From: Branchiostoma belcheri
Taxonomy: Eukaryota; Chordata; Leptocardii; Amphioxiformes; Branchiostomatidae
DNA length: 64,000 nt
NCBI RefSeq assembly: GCF_001625305.1
Contig: NW_017804009.1
Span: forward strand, 2,347,815 to 2,411,814
Reading direction: 5' to 3'
In this document: piece by piece, positions 47,186-58,984 of the stretch
How the letters are laid out: every line of letters begins with the position of its first letter
Position numbering within the stretch: the first letter of the stretch is position 1
Translations under genes and position numbers: made by a program
Notes under the pieces: model-generated
The model's input: only the letters and a program-made list of their open reading frames with translations
Database searches by the model: none
Told to the model about the DNA's origin: nothing

Positions 47186-48110
47186 CTGTTTTTACGACAG
47201 TTCCCTTTGCCCATTAATTCACTCGTTATTCTAACATTTAGCTGGTGGAGATACGAAGACAAAAAAATGAAATATTCTATCTGAAAAGACCTCTGCTTTT
47301 ACGACAGTTCCCTTTTCCCATTAATTCACTCATTATTCTAACATTTAGCTGGTGGAGATACGAAGACAAAAAAATGAAATATTCTATCTGAAAAGACCTC
47401 TGCTTTTACGACAGTTCCCTTTTCCCATTAATTCACTCATCATTCTAACATTTAGCTGGTGGAGATACGAAGACAAAAGCATTAAAATATTCTATTTGAA
47501 ACTACTGCTTTGAAAATACTGCTTTTATAATACGACAGTTCCTTTCTTCCATTATTTCACTCCTTATTTTAACATTTGGCTGGTAGAGATACGAAGACAA
47601 CAACATTGAAATATTTTAATTGAAAAAAAAAACTCTGCTTTTACAGCAGTTCCCTTTTTCCATTTATTCACTCATTATTCTAACATTTGACTGGTGAAGA
47701 TACGAAGACAAAACCATTAAAATAAAATATTCTATTTTAAAAACCTTCTGCTTTTACCACACTTGCCTTTTCCATTAATTCACTCGTTATTCTAACATTT
47801 AGCTGGTGGAGATACGAAGACAAAAACATTGAAATATTCTATTTGAAAAGACTTCTGCGTTTACGATGGTTCCCTTTTCCCATTAATTCACTCATTTTAA
47901 CATTTGGCTGGTGGAGATACGAAGACAAAAACATTGAAATATTCTATTTGAAAATACTTCTGCTTTTACGACAGTTCCGTTTTCCCATTAATTCACTCAT
48001 TATTCTACGATTTGGCTGGTGGAGATACGAAGACAAAACATTGAAATGTTCTATTTGAAAATACATTTTCCCATTAATTCACTCGTTATTCTAACATTTC
48101 GCTGGAGGAG
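47186..48110. repeat. Satellite, about 105 bp x 9
   Basis: TTTTACGACAGTTCCC...CATTAATTCACTC...TTAGCTGGTGGAGATACG recurs at about 47186, 47292, 47398, 47520, 47635, 47748, 47855, 47960 and (partly) 48065. Confidence 0.92.
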
Positions 48111-48439
48111 ATAGTGATACGAGCCTGGCTGGGGGAGGATTACACTTGACCGAAGATGACGAATAATCCCTTCCCTCGTCAACATGTATATCAAAAAGAC
48201 ACGAGAGAGGAAAGATAGGCGTAGTTTGAACAGGTGTTGGCAATCGATAACCGGCTCTCGCGTTAAACGCCAGATCCTCTGGCTGAATTATGGACGTCGT
48301 AAACGCGGCAAGCGGGCAAGGGTCACTCTATCGTAACGTCCGCAGCTTTCAATATGACTCGCGTATTCCGGCTCAGAATCCCGCTGAAATTGCCTTCTAC
48401 CTCACCTTTGCACAACTGTTCATGCTCGGAAGTAGTAAC

Positions 48440-50720
48440 AGTGTGGCAATCATCATTAATCATAATACAGGTTGCATGGGGTCATGAACCTTGGACTACT
48501 AAAAAGCATTTGACGATTTTTTAGCTTCCCGTCGTTTTGTGTCTGAATGAGAATGCTTAAGTATGCATACACGGGGGAGTTGAAGTTTCTAATGCCGCTG
48601 TAAGTGATCCTAAAACAGGTGGCCATGACATTAAGAACAAATAGGTCGTTCTAGGCCATGGCTGCTAGATATTGTCATTTTTCATTATTCAATTAGTACA
48701 AAGGAGCATTGGAAGACACAATGGAAGGTTATTTAGCTGTGGGCCCGGACACATTTTTTAATCGTCCACTTTCTATATTCAGAAGGTGACAAAAACATCA
48801 GTTGTCACAATCATCATTAATCATGATACAGGTTGCATTGGGTCTTGAACTTTGGACTACTAAAAAGCATTTGACGATTTTTTTAGCTTCCCGTCGTTTT
48901 GTATCTGAATAAGAGTACTTATGCATGCATACACTGGGGAGTTGGAGTTTCTAATGCCGCTGTAACTGAGCCTAAAAACAGGTGGTTATGACATGGAGAA
49001 GAAGTAGGTCATTCTAGGCTATGGCAGCTAGATATTGTCATTTTTTTCGTTATTCAATTATTGCAAAGGAGCATTGAAAGACAAAATGGAAGGTTATTTA
49101 GCTAGGGGCCAGGGCATAACTTTTAAAAAATTCAATCCAAGTCACATGTTAGAAATTGTGCTACACCACATTTTCAATTCCATTTTTTTAATCATCCACT
49201 TTCAGTATTCACAAGGTGACAAAAAACATCAGTTGTCGCAATCATCATTAATCATGATACAGGCTGCATGGGGGCGTGAACCTTGTACTACTAAAAAGCA
49301 TTTGACGATTTTTTTAGCTTTCCGTCGCTTTGTGTCTGAATAAGAGTACTTAAGTATGCATACACCGGGGAGTTGGAGTTTCTAATGCCGATGTAAGTGA
49401 GCCTAAAAACAGGTGGTTATGACATGGAGAAGAAGTAGGTCACTCTAGGCTATGGCAGCTAGATATTGTCATTTTTTTCATTATTCAATTATTGCAAAGG
49501 AGCATTGAAAGACAAAATGGAAGGTTATTTAGCTAGGGGCCNNNNNNNNNNNNNNNNNNNNTAATGCCGCTGTAACTGAGCCTAAAAACAGGTGGTTATG
49601 ACATGGAGAAGACGTAGGTCATTCTAGGCTATGGCAGCTAGATATTGTCATTTTTTCATTATTCAATTATTGCAAAGGAGCATTGAAAGACAAAATGGAA
49701 GGTTATTTAGCTAGGGGCCAGGGCATAACTTTTAAAAAATTCAATCCAAGTCACATGTTAGAAATTGTGCTACACCACATTTTCAATTCCATTTTTTTAA
49801 TCATCCACTTTCAGTATTCACAAGGTGACAAAAACATCAGTTGTCGCAATCATCATTAATCATGATACAGGCTGCATGGGGGCGTGAACCTTGGACTACT
49901 AAAAAGCATTTGACGATTTTTTTAGCTTTCCGTCGCTTTGTGTCTGAATAAGAGTACTTAAGTATGCATACACCGGGGAGTTGGAGTTTCTAAATCCACT
50001 GTAAGTGATCCTAAAACGGCTCAGGTGGTCATGACACGAAGAAAAAGTAGGTTGTTCTAGGCCACAACAGCTAGATATTGTCATTTTTCATTATCCAATC
50101 AGTGCAAAGGAGCGTTTCAAGCACAAAATGGAAGGTTATGTAACTAAGGGCAAGGGCATAACTTTTGAAAAATTTCATCCAAGTCACGTTATAAATTATG
50201 CTACACAACATTTTTAATTCCATTTTTTTTAATCATCCACTTTCAATATTCACAAGATGACCAAAAACATCAGATGTCGCAATCATCATTAATAATGATG
50301 TATGTTGCATGGTGTCCTGAACCTTGGACGACTAAAAAGCATTTGGCGATTTTTTAGCTTCCCGTCATTTTGTATCTGAAAGAGAGTACTTAAGCATGCA
50401 TACACCGGGCAGTTGGAGGTTCTAATGCGGCTGTAAGTGATCCTAAAAACAGGTGGTCATGACACGAAGAAGAACTGGGTTGTTCTAGACCACAACAGCT
50501 AGATATTGTCATTTTTCAATTAGTATAGTGAAAAGGAGTGTTCAAAGACAGCATGGAAGGTTATTTAGCTGCGGATCAGTAAATGACCTTCCAAAAAATT
50601 CATCCAAATCTCATGGTATACATTGTGGTACATCACATTTTTATCCCATGCATCTTTTAATAAAACTATCCATTTCCAATATTCACAATGTGATAAAAAA
50701 CAAAAAAAAACATCAGTTAC
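48440..50720. repeat. Satellite, about 432-bp unit, five or more copies
   Basis: CAATCATCATTAATCATGAT marks units near 48447, 48808, 49240, 49847 and 50279. The first unit is about 70 bp short. A 20-N gap falls inside one copy, so the true number is unknown. Short frames here repeat with the unit. Confidence 0.92.
49542..49561. other. Assembly gap (20 N) inside the 432-bp satellite
   Basis: The sequence resumes mid-unit, so the gap is of unknown real length and copies may be collapsed. Confidence 0.99.
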
Positions 50721-50961
50721 TATTAAAAATAAAACAAAATACCACTGAGCAGGGTCACATAATTACGCAATATTACCTACTTCTAATTTCTGTCATCCTT
50801 ACATGTCAAGATAACTTCAAATGCAACAAATCCCACGATGCGAAAAAAAAGGAAATACTGCTTTGTTATTGTAAACAATACCTATACAGAAAATTTCTCT
50901 CTTTGCTATTCAGTCCACATTCTATTACAAAATGGCGTTCATTGATTTTAGATTAGATCCT

Positions 50962-51180
50962 TTATTGACTCAGCAAAAAGTACATGAACTTTTGTATGGT
51001 CTTCTACAACTAAAGATCTAACAAATCTAAATACATGTATGAATAACGTCATACGTTCAGAATCTATGTATGCAACAAATTAGGTACAGAATAATATTAC
51101 GCAACAATAAAGGTTTAACTTTTCTCGAACATGTAGTCTCATGTACATTTAAACATTCTTTAATGTATTTCCCTATTAAT
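50962..51180 (-). mobile_element. LINE 3' UTR, empty-site paralogue of 26.3 kb
   Basis: Matches 26262-26330 joined to 26575-26710 without the SINE, giving the pre-insertion sequence. Confidence 0.72.
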
Positions 51181-51477
51181 TGATATACGATCAAAGATAA
51201 CCCTTCTGAAGGACTGCCTGAGTGTGCGGGATGATCTTTTGACATCCGATCTGCATAGATTTCTATAAAGCCTTCGCAGAAAGGCTGATATCAGCCTTGT
51301 GTTGAATTTATTCCCCCCAAGGGATGGATACAGATGACCTCTTTCATTTGTTGGGAAAGCTGGTTTCCCGGTGGCGAACATTAATCCGTCATGTCACTCG
51401 GCTGAGGGTACAAAGCGATGAACATGGGGGCAGGGGCAGGGGGGATCCGTCATAGTCAGCAGCTAGAGTGGCTCAGA

Positions 51478-51815
51478 ATCATTATTATTAGGCTCATTTC
51501 CGCGGACAGATTCAGGTCGGCTGCCCGCACTGCTGCCTGTGTAGCCAACACTGATGGAACGATCTGTATTCATCTAGGTGGCAGTTTCCTGGAAGTTACA
51601 TTCAACGTTAAATGGCAAGAAAAAACATGTTCTTTTCTTCTAAAATATTTATTTAAATTTTTACATAGTTATCAATTTTATCATTATTATTAGGCTCATC
51701 TCCGCGGACAGATTTAGGTTGGCTGCCCGCACTGCTGCCCGTGTAGCCAACACTGATGGAACGATCTGTATTTATATAGGTGGCAGTTTCCTGGAAGTGG
51801 CTTTCAACGTTAAAG
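51478..51815. repeat. Direct repeat pair ending at ACGTTAAA
   Basis: The segment TTATTAGGCTCAT...GCTGCCCGCACTGCTGCC...TTCAACGTTAAA occurs at 51482-51612 and 51685-51815. Related ends lie at about 52080-52160 and 52640-52720. Confidence 0.75.
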
Positions 51816-52521
51816 GGGCATTATAAAGAAGAACTTTATTGCAGGACAATTACACATATGACCTACATGTGCAATTGTATTTGGCAAGAACTAATGAACA
51901 AAGTACAAAAAGGTATAGAATAAGACCTAATAGAGAATAAGACCTAATAAATCCTAATTTCTCGAACAAGGGCTAGCAAAAGTCTGTCTTCGTTAGTATT
52001 TGCATTATGTGACATTTTGCACCAAACATTTGAAAAGTTCTATTTAGAAAACATTGGTGTGGTTGTAATGTATTTCCATTTTGTATTTTGTAAATTGTAG
52101 CCACGCTGTTGAAACTTTTTGTTTTCATGTTGGTAGCAACATTTTCTTGGAAGTGACATTCAACGTTAAAAAAAGGGGCCCAACGCAGTCTTAGGGCATT
52201 AAAACCTATACACTACTATAAAAGTTGAAACAACATTGTACCAATGTATATCGACATTTATACATGGTGAAAAAAAAATTCCAAAAATTGTGACCGAAAA
52301 ATATATTGATAGGATGCTGTATTGCTTTTAGGGGTGCCACCCAGAAAAAATGGAACCATCTTGGGGGTTGTTTCTCCACTGTTTTCAATGCCCAAAGTAT
52401 GAAATACTGGATGCATGTGGGCAGTATGTGTCAATATCATACAGATCATTTGGAATATTTCAGCTCTGCCGCCCTGAAATTGCTTTGGATACCTTTAAAG
52501 GGGCATTGTGTAAGATCTCTG

Positions 52522-52606
52522 CTCTGAGGGGTAGTTTAACCAATAGACGGATGTCCAATGTTCAATAAATGTTGCAATTAGCTGGTGGACGTTTATCAGT
52601 TACAAT
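52522..52606. repeat. Perfect 85-bp direct repeat, copy 1
   Basis: Identical over 85 bp to 53402-53486 (CTCTGAGGGGTAGTTTAACC ... GTTTATCAGTTACAAT). Confidence 0.95.
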
Positions 52607-52724
52607 ATTGAAAAAATACTCGTGTGGTTGTAATTTACTTCTACTATGCAATGTAGCCATGCTGATGGAACGACCTGTATTCATTTCTGTAGCCAAATTT
52701 AATGGATGTGTTATTCAACGTTAA

Positions 52725-52988
52725 AGGGGCATTATGTTACATTTTTAGACCAAAAATGTACGAGGTACATTCTGTTTGTGGTACCACCACAAACCAATTG
52801 AATGTAAACAAGCATGACTGACAGCTGTGTTTCAAGCTTTTAAACAAACTCGTACGGCGTCATATTTTGGCACCACCACTTCCTGAACGGTACCTTTTGC
52901 AATCGACTAGGGTCAAGTTCAACTTACTTTGTAAAGAAATGAACAGAAAATTTACTTTCGTATCGTCCTAACGTTGCAAAATACATAT
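52725..52988. mobile_element. TTAA-flanked short inverted-repeat element, copy 3
   Basis: 264 bp between TTAA at 52721-52724 and 52989-52992. The left end AGGGGCATTATGTTACATT is clear; the right end is diverged. The interior (GACAGCTGTGTTTC, GGCGTCATATTTTGG) matches the 29.7-kb copy. Confidence 0.6.
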
Positions 52989-53401
52989 TTAAAGAAATAT
53001 ACTCAAGATGCTGACGCATTGAATTATAATTACATCAATATACATTTCTCGTCAATGGCCCTTCCAAACCCAGTTCACATGAACCTGAATGTGAGCAAAC
53101 CGTTAAGGATATTATGCTGAAATCCCAATAACAGAAACATTCATATTGGCATCACAATATCTAGAATCAGAAACTGGGCATTATGTTTATGCTAGTATTG
53201 AATGTATGTGTGACCATTTTCTTGATTTTTGGAATAATGAAAATGACAACAGATTGCTTTATCAATGCAAATGCATACTAACATATACACATAGCAAAGG
53301 TATAATTATCTCTACATTTACGACATTACCTACTAACCCTTGGGACTGTTTTATCACGTACTTTATGAAATCGACCATTGGAAAGGAGAGCAAAAATCGA
53401 C

Positions 53402-53486
53402 CTCTGAGGGGTAGTTTAACCAATAGACGGATGTCCAATGTTCAATAAATGTTGCAATTAGCTGGTGGACGTTTATCAGTTACAAT
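53402..53486. repeat. Perfect 85-bp direct repeat, copy 2
   Basis: See copy 1; the offset is 880 bp. The flanks differ on both sides. Confidence 0.95.
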
Positions 53487-53635
53487 TAAGTACCATGACA
53501 AAATGACATAAATCTTCTACTAATTACGGCATTTTATTGATAGGGAGACGTTGTAAGGTTCAGGTTTTGCAAAATTAATGCAATAGACATTTGGGGGTAT
53601 TTGGGGACACGGTGGCGAATAAAGACATCATGCTG

Positions 53636-53920
53636 ACTTTATTGTCTCTTCATGGACGGTTTGGAAAGTATCCATCATCGTAAGTCCATGAACGGGAGGG
53701 GTCAGTCGCAGGCTACATGGTTGCTGCACAACTGTATTGTCCTTGTGGTTGTAGTACGTGTCAGGCTACCTATCCCGTATGGTTCTCAAGACAATAACCA
53801 GGAAGCAACGCGCACAGGTGCAAATTACACTATTCAAGATATGCAAGACGCAAAGCACAGTTATTAATCAAATCATTCGCAGAGTATTCGCAAACAGTAG
53901 ATATAATAAAACCGCTCACA
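53636..53920 (+). repeat. Dispersed repeat also at 54470-54930
   Basis: ATTGTCTCTTCAT...AGTTTGGAAAGTAT and TCAAGATATGCAAGAC occur in the same order at 54.5-54.9 kb, where a 193-bp element interrupts it. Confidence 0.7.
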
Positions 53921-53929
53921 TAAAAAACT

Positions 53930-54255
53930 GGTGGACGTACCAACCACTATTAAATAATAAGTACATGATACCAGCCCAGAAAAGAACAAGAAACAATCAT
54001 GCCTTTAAATATCAGAGTTATCAACCAAGAATTGAGGTATTTCCCCAGAACTATCGTAGAGTGGAACTCGTTGCCACTAAGCACAGTTGGGGCATTATCA
54101 CTAGAAAGCTTTAAACAACTGCTGCAATTGAATGTGCAAAGATTGAGTGTAAATAGTCGTTCGGTGTGATATAGCTGGCTGCCGCCGCGCCGCGTGCCTG
54201 CGAAGCTGGTTTGTTACGCCTAAGGGCGGTTATACCGGCTATACTGATACAAATA
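53930..54255 (+). mobile_element. LINE 3' end, GATACA-tailed family
   Basis: CTGGTGGACGTACCAACC, AACTCGTTGCCACTAAGC and the CTATACTGATACAAATACA tail. Confidence 0.82.
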
Positions 54256-54669
54256 CAACAAGGACATTATATACCTTGGTCAGGACAGAATTATGCATGC
54301 CATGTATAACTGGAATTCCTTCTCATTAAATGATACTGCATAATTAATTACATCACAAGTGTTGAAATTAGAGCTATTAATAATGAAACATCTATCTAAT
54401 CTATAGTTACTGAAGTAACGATGACCAAGAAGTTTATTTGTACTGAATGAGGGCATCATACGGACTTCATCATATTGTCTCTTCATATGTGCAGTTTGGA
54501 AAGTATATATCACTATCCGTCCATGCACGAGAGGACTCAGTCACCTAAAAGTATTGGACAACTGTATAGTCCTAGTTGAATTGCATTCCAGGCTATCTAT
54601 CTCGTATGATTCCCAACGCAACAATCGAAAACAGCACGCACATGTGAAAATTACACTCTACTCTGTTCA

Positions 54670-54862
54670 TACCCTGGAAGCCAAAGTCTTTTTTCAGCTG
54701 GTCTAAATTACCGCTACGGGGGAGTCTAGCCCGGGGGAAGTTTGGATGGCCGAATACTCCCCACGGGCTCAACTCCACCGCCGCGGTAATTTAGGGCTTT
54801 TAGGGCTTTTGGCTGCCGGAGGAAACGGTTAGCGGCCCGTAAACTTGTCTCACACCCAGGGA
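54670..54862. mobile_element. 193-bp element with internal palindrome and 10-bp duplication
   Basis: ACTCTGTTCA flanks it at 54660-54669 and 54863-54872. The termini show only CCCTGG-type similarity. The inner arms TAAATTACCGCTACGG and its complement (54702-54735, 54762-54793) form a strong hairpin. Confidence 0.6.
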
Positions 54863-55019
54863 ACTCTGTTCAAGATATGCAAGACACAAAGTACAGTTAT
54901 TAATCAAATGAGAGTATTCTGCCAGATAAGACTATAATTGAATGATTCTGCATAATAGAAGGGAAACCCTGTACCCCCCGTGTGTCATCTCTCCAGGTTG
55001 AAAAATCACTATCCAGATC

Positions 55020-55250
55020 CAACACTTCATTCATTCATTCATTCATTCATTCATTCATTCGTTCATTCATTAATTCACTTATCCATCCATTCATTCATTG
55101 CGAAACAATTTCGCCCTGCCGGGCTAGTCTTCCAAAGCTCAAACACATACATTTAAAATTGCATAATTACATGGCACAGAAAAATATTTTAAAAAGACAA
55201 ACATCACAAAATGAAATTACAGCCGTAGACAATGGCTAAAGCAAAGTCAG
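55020..55250 (-). mobile_element. (ATTC)n tract with LINE-like 3' sequence
   Basis: TTCATTCATTCATTC at 55025-55070 is followed by TTTCGCCCTGCCGGGCTAG, resembling 12365-12405. Likely a minus-strand LINE tail whose tail has expanded. Confidence 0.45.
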
Positions 55251-56158
55251 CGGGGATGGTTACCAGACAAAGATGATCCATTGCCAGCACGTACCAAACG
55301 TTACCAAAATAATTTCATGCCATATATTGTCAATCTCTTAAATGACGGCATCTAGACAATAATCGTAATCTTTTAAATGTGAATCATTTACTTTTAGTTC
55401 TGTTTTGTAAACTTTTAGCCCGGTTTTACATGTAAGCTTGCTTGAAATTTTTATATGCAAATGCGACCTCACAGTTCAGCTTACGAGATTCAAAGAGTTT
55501 AAGACAAATAATGAATAAGCCTTTCATATATGATAAACTACATCACTAGTGTTGGAATTAAAATTAATAGATCAATCTTATCTATATTAAAAACGATGAC
55601 CAGGAAGTAAAAATATTTGTTGGCCTTGTTTGAAAGTGCTCACGTAACTTTTTTAAATATAGTCCTGAGTCATAGAAGTTCTTCTGAAGGTTAAATAAGT
55701 GTACTTCTTACACATTCTGCTGCAGTTTTCCATTAACCTGGCAAACCTCCGCAAGTTCTGGTGATTATGGTAAGTGCCAGAAGGTCGGGACCACATGAGG
55801 ACCGGCAATACGTCTTTGGCAGGCTCCGCGAAATCGAAAAGGTGCGAGGAGACGCGGTAATGGGGGCACGTCGGCAGCCGGCCCCCGGACTGGCTGGCAC
55901 CGGCACCGGCGTCCTGGCAGTAGCTTATCGAGCACGGACATGTGATTACTGCAAATGTACCATACAACACCTCATCATAAGAACCAGTATGCCACTAATC
56001 ATGAACTATGAAATGGATGCTAGTGTCACGGAAATGAAACCTACAGTGGTTGACAGACGAAAAAATGTCCAGACTATGCAAAATGATTAAATAACTGATG
56101 AACCTATAAACCATTAAGTACCTATTACCAGCTCAAAAAAGAACAAGGAACAGTCATG

Positions 56159-56376
56159 TTTAAAGTTAAAACGTTTGGTTCAACACAAAAAAATGTCTTA
56201 CCTAGACCTTTCGACCAGTCACTCAGGTCTTCCTCAGTAGACTGACCCAGTGAAGCTTGTCACGTGGCTTCTTTAAAGTGGTCGAAAGCTGTAGGTGAGA
56301 TAATTTTTTGTGTTGGACCAAAAGTTTTAACGTTAAACATGTAACTACCCACACAGATGAAATTTCATGATAGTAT
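56159..56376 (-). mobile_element. Mini Penelope-like element with 14-bp target duplication
   Basis: It lies between AAGGAACAGTCATG (56145-56158) and AAGAAACAGTCATG (56377-56390). It contains almost nothing but terminal sequence: an inverted pair TTAAAACGTTTGGTTCAACAC / GTGTTGGACCAAAAGTTTTAA with a hammerhead-like core between, plus the ACACAGATGAAATTTCATGA edge. Confidence 0.82.
56198..56245 (-). ncRNA. Hammerhead-ribozyme-like motif
   Basis: Full core CTGAGGA, stem II GACC/GGTC, GAAA, followed by GGTC instead of the palindromic AGCT; stem I GTCTA/TAGGT. Confidence 0.5.
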
Positions 56377-56943
56377 AAGAAACAGTCATGCTTTCAAATG
56401 TCAGAGTTATCAACCAAGAAATGGGGTGTTCAAAAACTCGTATTTCCAAAACCTGTCGTAGAGTGGAACTCGTTGCCACCAAGCACAGTTGGGACATCAT
56501 CACTAGAGAGCTTTAAACCCCACCTGCAATTAAAAGTGCAATGATTGAGTATAACAAGCCCTAATGGTGTGATATAGTTAGCATGCAATGCTGGTGTGTT
56601 ACGCATAGTCCTGATTTTTAGAGCATGAGAAAAGAAAAACAAGACAGCCATTGCGACGCACTTTAGTTAATAAACAATTTATATATGCGCCACCATCAAA
56701 CATTAAAGTAATTAACATAAATCCAATAAGGCATATAAATAACAAATAAATATAAGGAACATTAGCTCATAATATAAGCAGACAAAATGGCGTCAAATTG
56801 AATATAACTAAAAGCGCAGGTCCTGCCCCCACCCACTTGTCAATTCAGGTAGGACTCAAATTGAGTGAACTAAATCGTTAAATCCTGCTTAAATCTCCGA
56901 CCTACAAAAACTGGTTACCACCACGCCGTGAAGACAAGTTGTC

Positions 56944-57243
56944 TGGTCGTGTGACGTACCGGTGCGTGTTCGACTCAGAACCAAAAGTTCGAATCCTACT
57001 TTGTCATCGATCTTGTGCCCTTGGGAAAGGCTCTCTATACGTACGACTTTCCTCACTTCACTCAGGTGAAAATGAGTACCTGCCTTTGGTTAGGGACGTT
57101 AAATTCAGGTCCAGTGTTTGCGGAGAGCCACATACCACGTACGTTAAAGAATTAAAGAACCCACCACACCTTTCGAAAAAGAATGAGGCATGCATGTCCT
57201 AAATAAACAAATAAATAAATAAAATAAATAAACAAATAAATAC
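56944..57243 (+). mobile_element. tRNA-headed SINE with long AAATA tail
   Basis: The head is GGTCGTGTGACGTACCGG, the B box AGTTCGAATCC, and the body CTTGTGCCCTTGGGAAAGG. The tail of AAATAAACAAATAAATAAAT type runs to 57243. The A box is mutated. Confidence 0.88.
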
Positions 57244-58223
57244 TCATCTGATGATTCACTACGGACTCCAGGAAGAATGTGAAATTCACACTAATGGATA
57301 TCCTAAACAAAAAACAAGGTCCAGTAACCAGCTACACACCTTTAGATTTATAACTAAGATTTACAAAGAACTGGATCTTCTTCATGACCAAGTTGTTAAA
57401 TGATGATAAAGCCTATAATTTTCAGATCTTGAATGTTATTAAAAATGCCAGATATTATACGAAAAATTGTATTCGTGGTAATATGCATTATGTATACTGT
57501 GTTTTAAGAAGTAAGTTTTCATTCAAGTAGTAAGAAGTCTCCAATTCAGCCATAAGGCTACAAAGACTTTCAACATGTATATGTATAACGTTATAAGTGG
57601 CATTACGTGAGCTGTAATGTGTTTTCATCTTCTGGTAATATTTCGCTGCTTGTCTAGCCACTCTTCTAACTGTAACTGGTTTACAGCTAATGGATATATA
57701 TAGAGAGAACCTGCAACCAAGCAATTCCACTCAGACTAGTTCAATCACTTTTCAAAGCACGGTATTCATGTCTCCTACATTATAAGCCATCACTGCAACG
57801 TCCAGGACCTTATGAGATGCATTGGGGTGAATAATTAATAGTGATATTGAAGTAGAATTTATAACGCTATCCCGATGCAGCGGAAGACGACTACGTATTT
57901 TTCTGTATAAAGGTAGAACAAAAAAGAGGAATTCATTCAGTCATCTAATGTGTACCAGTAATAGAAAAACTACGTGAATTTATCTCCAGTTGCTTTAAAA
58001 AGAGAGAAGAAACCACCAAAGCCTAGATTAGATATTCTCTAGTAGTTGTTAAGACTTTTACATTATTCTTTTATCCTTGTATCCTATATATCATGCTACT
58101 CAGTATGATGTACATGTAACATCACAATCTGATGTATGCATTTAGCCCCATGGGCATGAACATGCAAATTACGATTCATTATTTTGAAACAGGATTCATG
58201 CAGGTCTCTTTTTGTTCTTTCAG

Positions 58224-58505
58224 GTATATGTATAGCAACCGAGGAGAAGATCTCCAGACGTTCAGCTGGCTCAGAGTTCCAAAGAGTCGTGATGAAGCTA
58301 CAGGAGAAGTCCAACGCACGAGGAGTGGTGCTCTTCGCTAACGAGGACGACCTGCAAGGGATCCTGAGCGCGGCCAGAAACCTGAGTGCCAACTTCAGCT
58401 GGGTGGGGTCGGACGCCTGGGGGTCCAAGTCAGCCCCGGTCGTGAACCACAACGAAGAAGCAGAGGGAGCAATCACCATACTGCTGAAGAAAGTCAACAT
58501 ACCTG
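58224..58505 (+). CDS. grm: Group III metabotropic glutamate receptor, exon 3 (ligand-binding domain, lobe 2)
   Basis: Third coding exon, 282 nt, bounded by TTTCAG|GTATAT and CCTG|GTAAGT. It enters and leaves in phase 1; the split codon at the exon 2/3 junction reads Gly240. It encodes GICIATEEK (Cys242 is the lobe 2 cysteine that pairs with the cysteine-rich region in the family), then NARGVVLFANEDD and WVGSDAWGSKSAPV. Asp303 matches the aspartate that binds the glutamate amino group in mGluR4. NLS (292) and NFS (296) are glycosylation sequons. The exon stops at residue 333 in AITILLKKVNIP. The next exon, which should continue toward the cysteine-rich region, was not found between 58506 and 64000, so the gene runs out of the window. 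The last 31 bases and the donor are duplicated 118 bp downstream with the donor broken. Confidence 0.94.
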
Positions 58506-58592
58506 GTAAGTTTATTTGTTTATTGTTTATTTCAGGCCCATATTTACAAGCACATACACAAACACATCTAGAAAAGCATCAAAGTACCTACC

Positions 58593-58653
58593 ACCATACT
58601 ACTGAAGAAAGTCAACATACCTAGTTAAGTTTATTTGTTTATTGTTTATTTCA
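58593..58653 (+). pseudogene. Duplicate of the exon 3 end with a broken splice donor
   Basis: 61 bp repeat of 58475-58534 (ACCATACT-CTGAAGAAAGTC ... GTTTATTGTTTATTTCA). The donor CTG|GTAAGT has become CTAGTTAAGT, so it cannot act as a normal 5' splice site and adds an in-frame stop. Confidence 0.88.
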
Positions 58654-58902
58654 ATCTCGACGGCCCATGTTTATGTTATTAGGAATCTCCTACAAAGTTT
58701 GTTTACTAGCCTTCCTGGAGTCCTTGACATTTAAAAGATGAAAAATAATCAATTACAAACTTTAATAGCTACAATCATATATAACACCAAACACAACAAA
58801 CAGCTTAAATAGTGGTATAACAATAACAATCTTAACAACAATCTACACGTAGGCCTTATGAAGTAAGTTTAAACTGTAATTTCCAACACAACAAAAATTG
58901 GA

Positions 58903-58950
58903 CTCACCCAAATTTTAGACTGTACAACTCCAGTCTTTTTCAAGGAATGA
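58903..58950 (-). ncRNA. Hammerhead-like fold, third subfamily, left arm
   Basis: Stem I CTCATTCC/GGGTGAG, degenerate core TTGAAAA, stem II GACTG/CAGTC, TAAA in place of GAAA, and AATT stem III. Confidence 0.35.
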
Positions 58951-58984
58951 GCAATCCACCGCTTCCGTGACGTCACACAGATAA

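Larger units (their letters stand above)
56010..56600 (+). mobile_element. LINE 3' end, GATACA-tailed family, split by a Penelope-like insertion
   Basis: Family sequence from TGCTAGTGTCACGGAAATG to ACAGTCATG (56158) resumes at 56377 and runs to about 56600. The interruption is 218 bp. Confidence 0.8.
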
